From: Desulfobacterales bacterium
GTDB lineage: Bacteria > Desulfobacterota > Desulfobacteria > Desulfobacterales > JAHIVH01
Direction: 5' to 3'
NCBI GenBank assembly: GCA_020056645.1
Contig: JAGVHJ010000392.1
Span: 1-10,924, forward strand
DNA length: 10,924 nt
Shown piece by piece: positions 7,191-10,924 of the stretch (its first letter is position 1; every line of letters starts with the position of its first letter). The notes beneath the pieces were generated by a model. It was not told where the DNA came from and did not search any database. It saw only the letters and a program-made list of their open reading frames with translations. Both the position numbers and the translations under genes were made by a program.

Positions 7191-7955
7191 CTAAAGGGCG
7201 CTGTAACCGCCGTCGACGGTCAGCGCGGAACCGGTCACCCACCGGGCCGCCTCTGACAGAAGATAAACGCAGGCGTTCGCCACATCCTCCGGAGCGCCAA
7301 GACCCAGGGGATGGGCGTTGATAATAGCTTCCCTTGCCTTTTCAGGCAGCTTTTTAAACGTTTTATCCGCCATGCGGGTGCCCATGACATGGCCGGGAAG
7401 GATCGTGTTCACACGGATCTTCATTGGGGCCAACTCCAAGGCCATGGCCCTGGCCCCGGATAGAAGAGCGCCCTTACTCGCGCAATATCCCACAAGCCCG
7501 CTCTGACCCGCAATGGCCATCACAGAGGAGATAAAGATAAAAGAGCCGCCACCCTCCGATATGAACTTGTTTTTCGATATGGCCCTCGCATACTCGAATC
7601 CGGCGATCAGGTTCACGGCGAAGAGTTTTTCATAATTGGCGGGCTTGGTCATCTTGAGAGGCAAGGTCGTTTCCATACCCGCGGAGTGGACCAGGCCATG
7701 AAGCCGTCCCACGCATTCAACCGCTTGTCGCACCGTGCTTTCCGTCTTTTCAAACTCGGTCACGTCGTGAGTCAGGATGAGGTGGCGCCCTTTTTCGAGC
7801 GTTGCGCAAGCCGCTTCAAGGGTCTCCGTTTCCCGGCCCACCAGGACCACCGTGGCGCCAAGTCGCGCCGCGGTCACGGCGCAGGCCTTGCCAATTCCCG
7901 AGGATGCGCCGGTGATTAGAATATTCTTTCCATTCAAGGAAAAGGGGGAGTCCAT
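7191..7955 (-). CDS. FabG-like short-chain dehydrogenase/reductase (SDR)
   Basis: A classical 254-residue SDR. It has the cofactor motif TGASSGIG (15-22), HSAG in place of the usual NNAG (90-93), Asn115 (AVNL), catalytic Ser144, Tyr157 and Lys161 (YCASK), and the C-terminal TGSALTVDGG (241-250). The most likely role is NAD(P)H-dependent reduction of a 3-oxoacyl group on the operon's ACP to the 3-hydroxyacyl form; oxidation or reduction of another intermediate, including a sugar, cannot be excluded. Arg41 after the second strand (VLVGRETE) is compatible with NADPH preference, a weak inference. The gene starts 2 nt after the stop of synthase B, with GAGG about 7 nt before the ATG inside that gene, so translation is coupled. 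A 40-bp gap separates it from the acyltransferase gene. The reductase fold and triad are certain; the substrate is inferred from context. Confidence 0.92.
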   Translation of the reverse strand: MDSPFSLNGKNILITGASSGIGKACAVTAARLGATVVLVGRETETLEAACATLEKGRHLILTHDVTEFEKTESTVRQAVECVGRLHGLVHSAGMETTLPLKMTKPANYEKLFAVNLIAGFEYARAISKNKFISEGGGSFIFISSVMAIAGQSGLVGYCASKGALLSGARAMALELAPMKIRVNTILPGHVMGTRMADKTFKKLPEKAREAIINAHPLGLGAPEDVANACVYLLSEAARWVTGSALTVDGGYSAL

Positions 7956-7957
7956 GG

Positions 7958-9016
7958 TTAAACCTCGACGAGTTCAGGAATGCAGCAGCGATTGATGGTG
8001 AGAAGAGCGGTAGCCCAGGAGAGGCCGATTCCAAATCCTGAGAGAATGACTTTTCTTTGTCCGGTTTCGATCTCCTTTCCGATTCCGGTGACGATGGTCA
8101 GGGGAATCGTGAGGCAGGTGGTGTTGCCGAACCTGTCCAGGGAGTAGGGGACTTTTTCCAGGGGAAATTTTAGTTTTTTGCTTAAATGATCGGTGATAAA
8201 CCGGTTGGCCTGATGAAACACCAGATAGTCGACCTCGGAGAGGGGGGTCTGCGCGAATTCGATGAGCTTTTTGATGTCGCCGGGCACCTGTTTGATGGTG
8301 AAATTGAAAATGGCCGCGCCATCCATGAAGAGCTCTTCGTCGCTCCTCACGCCTCCGTCCTTATGGCGTCTCCTCACCATTGTTTCGGGCGTGCTGGGAT
8401 AACGAAACCCGCCGGCCTTGATCTGAAGGGCTTCTCCACCTTTGCCATCGGAATTGAGGGAGAAAAAAGCCTTGCCCCCATCGGCTCTTTTTTCTAAAAT
8501 CGTTGCGGTTCCGCCGTCTCCGAACAGAATGCCCGTTGTCTGATCCAGGGGCGAAACATACCGGGAAGGGGTGTCCCCAACCAGAAGCAGCACTCTTTCT
8601 ATGTGGGGCTGGGCCGCAAATCCATAGGCCATGGCGAGGCCGTACACATAACCGGAACATCCCAGATTAACATCAAAGGCGGCGGTTCCCTGCTTCAACC
8701 CCAGGCGGTGCTGGATCAGAGGGGCGGTCGCCGGAATCCGGTAATCGGGGGATTGGGTCACGAAAATGAGGACATCAATGGTATCCGTGGAGATTCCCAT
8801 GTGGTTAAAGAGGGATCTGGCCGCCTCGCAGCAGAGGTCCGAGGCGCATGTGTTCCTCTCCGCCCCCCGCCTCTCCTCTATGCCGGTGGTTTTGATGGTT
8901 TTTTCGAGGATGGCCCCGGAAAAAGGCTCGGAAAGATTCTTATTGACAATCCGGTGTCGGGGAACACACGCCCCTATCCCTGAAATGGCGATTCCCTCGT
9001 AAGATAAGATGGCCAT
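7958..9016 (-). CDS. Beta-ketoacyl-ACP synthase III-like protein (synthase B)
   Basis: This 352-residue thiolase-fold enzyme carries the complete KAS III triad: Cys120 (NLGCSGYVYG), His268 (VFHQAN) and Asn298 (FGNTT). Other family blocks are TQSPDYRIPATAP (87-99), FGDGGTATIL (165-174) and a C-terminal SGFGIGLSWA (326-335). With Cys-His-Asn intact it should condense an acyl-CoA or acyl-ACP starter with malonyl-ACP. It is a paralogue of synthase A and shares long conserved blocks, but is not a copy: the N-terminus, the middle (200-235) and the C-terminal tail (INRCCIPELVEV) differ. The tail runs past the usual C-terminal strand. A strong AGGAGG lies 7 nt before the ATG, the best ribosome binding site of the operon. 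A 125-bp repeat-like element sits between it and the ACP gene. It is probably not the housekeeping FabH, because it is found in a dedicated accessory operon. Confidence 0.92.
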   Translation of the reverse strand: MAILSYEGIAISGIGACVPRHRIVNKNLSEPFSGAILEKTIKTTGIEERRGAERNTCASDLCCEAARSLFNHMGISTDTIDVLIFVTQSPDYRIPATAPLIQHRLGLKQGTAAFDVNLGCSGYVYGLAMAYGFAAQPHIERVLLLVGDTPSRYVSPLDQTTGILFGDGGTATILEKRADGGKAFFSLNSDGKGGEALQIKAGGFRYPSTPETMVRRRHKDGGVRSDEELFMDGAAIFNFTIKQVPGDIKKLIEFAQTPLSEVDYLVFHQANRFITDHLSKKLKFPLEKVPYSLDRFGNTTCLTIPLTIVTGIGKEIETGQRKVILSGFGIGLSWATALLTINRCCIPELVEV

Positions 9017-9023
9017 ATGGAAT

Positions 9024-9029
9024 CCTCCT
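9024..9029 (-). promoter_or_regulatory. Strong ribosome binding site of synthase B
   Basis: AGGAGG on the minus strand with a 7-nt spacer to the ATG at 9016. It lies just downstream of the inserted repeat element (9048-9172), so the element did not disturb translation of synthase B. Confidence 0.85.
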
Positions 9030-9047
9030 ATTTATGGGTTGAACCTC

Positions 9048-9172
9048 ATTCCAATTCACGTTCAAAACGCTACCTTTATTGGCTGCGTCGTCGGCTCCTC
9101 GACGTATTCCATATACCTCTCCGGGGCCTCATTCTTGCCGCCTTGGCATCATCTTGAATGCAAAATGGAATC
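9048..9172. mobile_element. MITE-like 125-bp intergenic element with imperfect inverted ends
   Basis: The 176-bp gap between the ACP and synthase B genes is unusually long for this operon and is mostly filled by one structured unit. The minus strand starts TGAACGTGAATTGGAAT at one end (9064 back to 9048), and the plus strand reads TGAATGCAAAATGGAAT at the other (9155-9171); 13 of 17 positions agree, with ATTCCA/TGGAAT at the very tips. A 5-bp direct repeat ACCTC flanks it (9043-9047 and 9173-9177; one extra C lies inside the right end), consistent with a target-site duplication. The core on the minus strand carries GGCGGCAAGAATGAGG, CCCCGGAGAGGTATA and GAATACGTCGAGG, with a small GTAT/ATAC hairpin. 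There is no coding capacity. It resembles interspersed repeats I associate with deltaproteobacterial genomes, but that is recollection, not a search. Confidence 0.6.
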
Positions 9173-9192
9173 ACCTCGCGCCAGTTTCCGTT

Positions 9193-9426
9193 TTATTCAA
9201 ATTTTTCCAAGCCGATCAGGGTCATGATATCGCCGATGGTCTTCACGGTTTCGAAGGACTCCGCTTCGATGACCATGTCGAAATTTTCATCGATCAGGGC
9301 GATGATGCCCATGAGAGCCAGGGAGTTGAACTCCATCAGGTCCCGCAACACCGTCTCTTCCGTGAGGGGTGTCTCCTCGATTTCCATGATCTCTTTCAAC
9401 CCGTCGATAAAGGCTTCCTTTTTCAT
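9193..9426 (-). CDS. Acyl carrier protein (dedicated, non-housekeeping type)
   Basis: A 77-residue acidic, helical protein of ACP size. The phosphopantetheine site is Ser35 in EFNSLALMGIIALIDENFD: the usual Asp before Ser is Asn (NSL rather than DSL), while Leu36 and the following acidic helix II (ending IDENFD) are as expected. Helix III and IV follow (ESFETVKTIGDIMTLI). Being sandwiched between two KAS III-like genes, it is most likely the carrier on which the operon's acyl chain is built and from which the condensation-like enzyme takes it. AAGGAG lies 13 nt before the ATG, longer than ideal, so translation may be modest; no better start is present. Primary sequence differs from the AcpP consensus, supporting a specialised role. 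Whether Asn34 still allows recognition by the host phosphopantetheinyl transferase is open. Confidence 0.85.
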   Translation of the reverse strand: MKKEAFIDGLKEIMEIEETPLTEETVLRDLMEFNSLALMGIIALIDENFDMVIEAESFETVKTIGDIMTLIGLEKFE

Positions 9427-9489
9427 CTAAAAACCACTTCTCCTTTCTCTTTCCGTTGGTTTATTTTCCGTTTGGATCTTTCACCCATT

Positions 9490-10494
9490 TTATATCCGGA
9501 CAACCGTCCCGCCCCAGGAGTAGCCCACACCGAAGCCCGCGAGAAGCACACGGCTTCCTTTTTGGATCGTACCCCTTTCAAGGGAATCGGCGAGGGCGAT
9601 GGGGATGGTCGAGGAAACGGTGTTCCCTGTGTTTTCCAGATCGATATGAAACTTCTCTTTTGGAATCTTCAGCTTTTTTCTCAGATAGTCAAGGATATAT
9701 TTGTTGGCCTGATGAAACACCACATAATCAATCTCGTCCATGGTCACGCGGTTTTTTTCAAGGAGCTCCTTGACAAGTTTGGGAATGGTCTCGATGGTGA
9801 AATTGAAAATTTCGGGCCCGTTCATAAAGAGGTGGTTGTCTGTCCGGGTGCAGCCGTTCTGATCTTCGGTTTCCAGGGCATTGGGCTCAAACCGTTTTTT
9901 TAATCCGCCGTTCTTGACGATCAGGTTGGCGTATCCCTTCCCGTTGGTTCCAAGGGCAAACGCGCCGATGGCGTCCGTGTCCGATTTTTCTATCAGAGTG
10001 GCGGCGGCGCCGTCGCCGAAAATAATGCGGTTTCCCCGGTCCCTGGGATGGATGTGCTTGGAGTAGGTTTCAGCGGTGACGAAAAGAAGCGAATCAACCA
10101 TGCCGCTCTTGATCATGCCTGCCCCTGTCATGAGGCCGTAAATGAATCCGGAACATCCCAGATTCATGTCAAAAGCGCCGATGCCGGTTTTCAATTTCAA
10201 GCGGTCCTGGAGAATACAGGCGCTTGTGGGCAGAAAGTAGTCAGGACTCTGGGTGCAGAAAATGAGAAAATCGATCTTCTCCCGATCCACATGGGCCAAG
10301 AGTTGTTCAGAGGCCTTGGCCGCCATGTCGAGGGCGGTTTCATCGGGGGCCGCCAGATGGCGGGTTCGGATGCCCACCTTTTCTTCTATCTTTTCAGAGG
10401 ACCATCCGGGAAACATGCGTTCGATGGCCCGATTGTCCAGCCGCTCTTCGGGCAGGTAATAGGCTATTTTTTTGATGGCGGCCCCGGTCACCAT
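9490..10494 (-). CDS. Beta-ketoacyl-ACP synthase III-like protein (synthase A), first gene of the operon
   Basis: A 334-residue KAS III-like enzyme with Cys114 (NLGCSGFIYG), His261 (VVFHQANKYI) and Asn291 (TGNTVSS), so the catalytic triad is intact. It shares TQSPDYFLPTSA (81-92), IFGDGAAATLIEK (158-170) and AGFGVGYSWGG (319-329) with the family. It should perform a decarboxylative Claisen condensation, probably with the neighbouring ACP. GAGGAG lies only 3 nt before the ATG at 10494 but 6 nt before the next codon, GTG at 10491, so the GTG may be the true start; the protein changes by one residue. It is followed by a 63-bp gap and the ACP gene. With synthase B it makes a pair of different, both apparently active enzymes, suggesting two condensation steps or different starters rather than an active/inactive heterodimer such as PqsBC, where one partner lacks the catalytic cysteine. 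Confidence 0.92.
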   Translation of the reverse strand: MVTGAAIKKIAYYLPEERLDNRAIERMFPGWSSEKIEEKVGIRTRHLAAPDETALDMAAKASEQLLAHVDREKIDFLIFCTQSPDYFLPTSACILQDRLKLKTGIGAFDMNLGCSGFIYGLMTGAGMIKSGMVDSLLFVTAETYSKHIHPRDRGNRIIFGDGAAATLIEKSDTDAIGAFALGTNGKGYANLIVKNGGLKKRFEPNALETEDQNGCTRTDNHLFMNGPEIFNFTIETIPKLVKELLEKNRVTMDEIDYVVFHQANKYILDYLRKKLKIPKEKFHIDLENTGNTVSSTIPIALADSLERGTIQKGSRVLLAGFGVGYSWGGTVVRI

Positions 10495-10571
10495 GGGCTC
10501 CTCTCGGATTGGGGTTCATGAATCATTTCACTCGATCTTCAAGTTTTAGGTGTCTGTTTTGTTCGCTTACC

Positions 10572-10716
10572 TAGTGCCTGAACGAAAACCCTCATTTTTC
10601 CCAATTTCCGCGTCAGGCTCGAATTTGAATCCGCGAAATATTTTTATGGATTCCTGCGGTTAAAATTTTCGCCTTCCTTGAACTTGAAAAAAATCCTGAT
10701 TTTCATTCGGGCACTA
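10572..10716. mobile_element. MITE-like 145-bp element with 19-bp terminal inverted repeats and TA ends
   Basis: Located 78 bp upstream of the first operon gene. The left end reads TAGTGCCTGAACGAAAACC (10572-10590); the reverse complement of the right end (10698-10716) reads TAGTGCCCGAATGAAAATC, 16 of 19 identical. Both tips carry TA, which would be the target duplication if this is an IS630/Tc1-mariner-derived non-autonomous element (such elements duplicate TA); that origin is inference. The interior has smaller inverted repeats, for example GAATCC/GGATTC and CCGC/GCGG around 10628-10659, and no coding capacity. Because it lies directly upstream of synthase A, it may contribute to or displace the operon promoter. 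Confidence 0.7.
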
Positions 10717-10733
10717 CCTACTTAAAATTGCGC

Positions 10734-10786
10734 GGCCTGTCAAGGCAATTGCAGGGGAATCGCATGTAGGATTCGCCTTGACGGCC
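10734..10786. repeat. Bulged hairpin with competing inner pairing
   Basis: GGCCTGTCAAGGC (10734-10746) pairs with GCCTTGACGGCC (10775-10786), with a single bulged T. Inside it GAATC (10757-10761) can pair with GATTC (10770-10774) around an 8-nt loop. GCAGGG (10751-10756) can instead pair with CCCTGC (10785-10790), which would break the outer stem. No run of T follows on either strand, so it is not an ordinary intrinsic terminator. It could be a REP-like palindrome, a recombination site or a structured leader. Confidence 0.6.
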
Positions 10787-10798
10787 CTGCCGGGAGCC

Positions 10799-10815
10799 AA
10801 CCTTTTGAAAAGGTT
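10799..10815. repeat. Perfect 17-bp palindrome
   Basis: AACCTTTTGAAAAGGTT: two 8-bp arms around a single G. It could be a symmetric protein-binding site or a decayed terminator stem; the absence of a T-tract on either side argues against an active terminator. Confidence 0.6.
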
Positions 10816-10829
10816 ACCAAACATGGTAA
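10816..10829. repeat. Small hairpin TACCA-AACA-TGGTA
   Basis: Five-base-pair stem with a 4-nt loop directly following the 17-bp palindrome. Short enough to arise by chance alone; listed because it belongs to a run of four structures. Confidence 0.35.
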
Positions 10830-10867
10830 AGAAAGGTTCTATAAACACCATCTAAAAACCTATTTGC

Positions 10868-10886
10868 CCCGCTTTTTAAAAGCGGG
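10868..10886. repeat. Perfect 19-bp palindrome CCCGCTTTT-T-AAAAGCGGG
   Basis: Two 9-bp arms around one base. On the minus strand the stem is followed after 9 nt by GGTTTTT, so it may be a weak or bidirectional terminator of a gene beyond the right edge; on the plus strand no T-run follows. The architecture, GC clamp with AT-rich apex, matches that of the palindrome at 10799-10815. Confidence 0.55.
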
Positions 10887-10924
10887 CCGACGGAGGCATT
10901 GATAATTAATTCAGGTTATTACGC

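Larger units (their letters stand above)
10495..10924. other. Gene-free upstream region of the seven-gene operon
   Basis: No convincing reading frame or RNA gene is seen on either strand. The promoter of the operon should lie here, most likely between 10495 and about 10730, but I could not find a convincing sigma-70 or sigma-54 pair; the best hexamer is TTGAAG (minus strand, around 10536-10541) with only a poor partner 17 nt further. The rest is occupied by the TA-ended inverted-repeat element (10572-10716) and the run of hairpins from 10734 onward. Confidence 0.55.

Noticed and set aside
9079..9903. 274-codon open frame on the plus strand across the ACP and synthase A
   Set aside because: It lies antisense to two strongly recognised genes, has no domain signal, and its length follows from the codon bias of the minus-strand genes.
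10500..10560. Sigma-70 promoter for the operon (TTGAAG on the minus strand)
   Set aside because: A -35-like hexamer is present, but no acceptable -10 hexamer lies at 16-18 nt, so I do not list it as a promoter.
10734..10889. CRISPR array
   Set aside because: The hairpins differ in sequence and length and there are no regularly spaced identical repeats.

Overview
The window looks like a stretch of chromosome from a Gram-negative bacterium, most plausibly a Desulfobacterota/deltaproteobacterial lineage. I infer this from the type of PAS-rich HDFNN hybrid histidine kinase, the TMTC-like membrane protein with TPR repeats, the REP-associated transposase remnant and the style of the interspersed repeats. 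No marker gene fixes the taxonomy.

Left part (1-938, + strand): the last 44 codons of a protein with what looks like a thioredoxin-fold C-terminus, followed at once by a complete TauE/SafE-family membrane exporter. Middle-left (about 939-1767): no intact gene. It holds a decayed REP-associated tyrosine transposase (RAYT, IS200-like HUH superfamily) bounded by near-perfect 19-bp terminal inverted repeats, and a small cluster of CCGGAATTG direct repeats.

Main part (1768-10494, - strand): one compact array of seven genes, in transcription order KAS III-like synthase A, acyl carrier protein, KAS III-like synthase B, FabG-like SDR reductase, condensation/PapA-like acyltransferase, PAS3-HisKA-HATPase-REC hybrid histidine kinase, and a 12-TM GT-C/TPR protein. 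Spacing is tight: 2 nt between synthase B and the SDR, 40 nt before the acyltransferase, and two ATGA-type 4-bp overlaps joining acyltransferase, kinase and GT-C protein. The first five genes form a self-contained set for making a short or modified beta-keto/hydroxy acyl group on a dedicated carrier protein and transferring it to an acceptor. The last two add a soluble sensor kinase and an integral membrane, probably glycosyltransferase-like, protein. An acylated glycan or lipid, or a small acyl signal read by the kinase, are the two hypotheses I consider most attractive; neither is proved by sequence.

Right edge (10495-10924): no gene. It is rich in structure: a 145-bp element with 19-bp imperfect terminal inverted repeats flanked by TA, then four hairpins or palindromes within about 160 bp. 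A second, unrelated 125-bp element with inverted ends and a 5-bp flanking direct repeat sits inside the operon between the ACP and synthase B. Both resemble non-autonomous MITE-like repeats.
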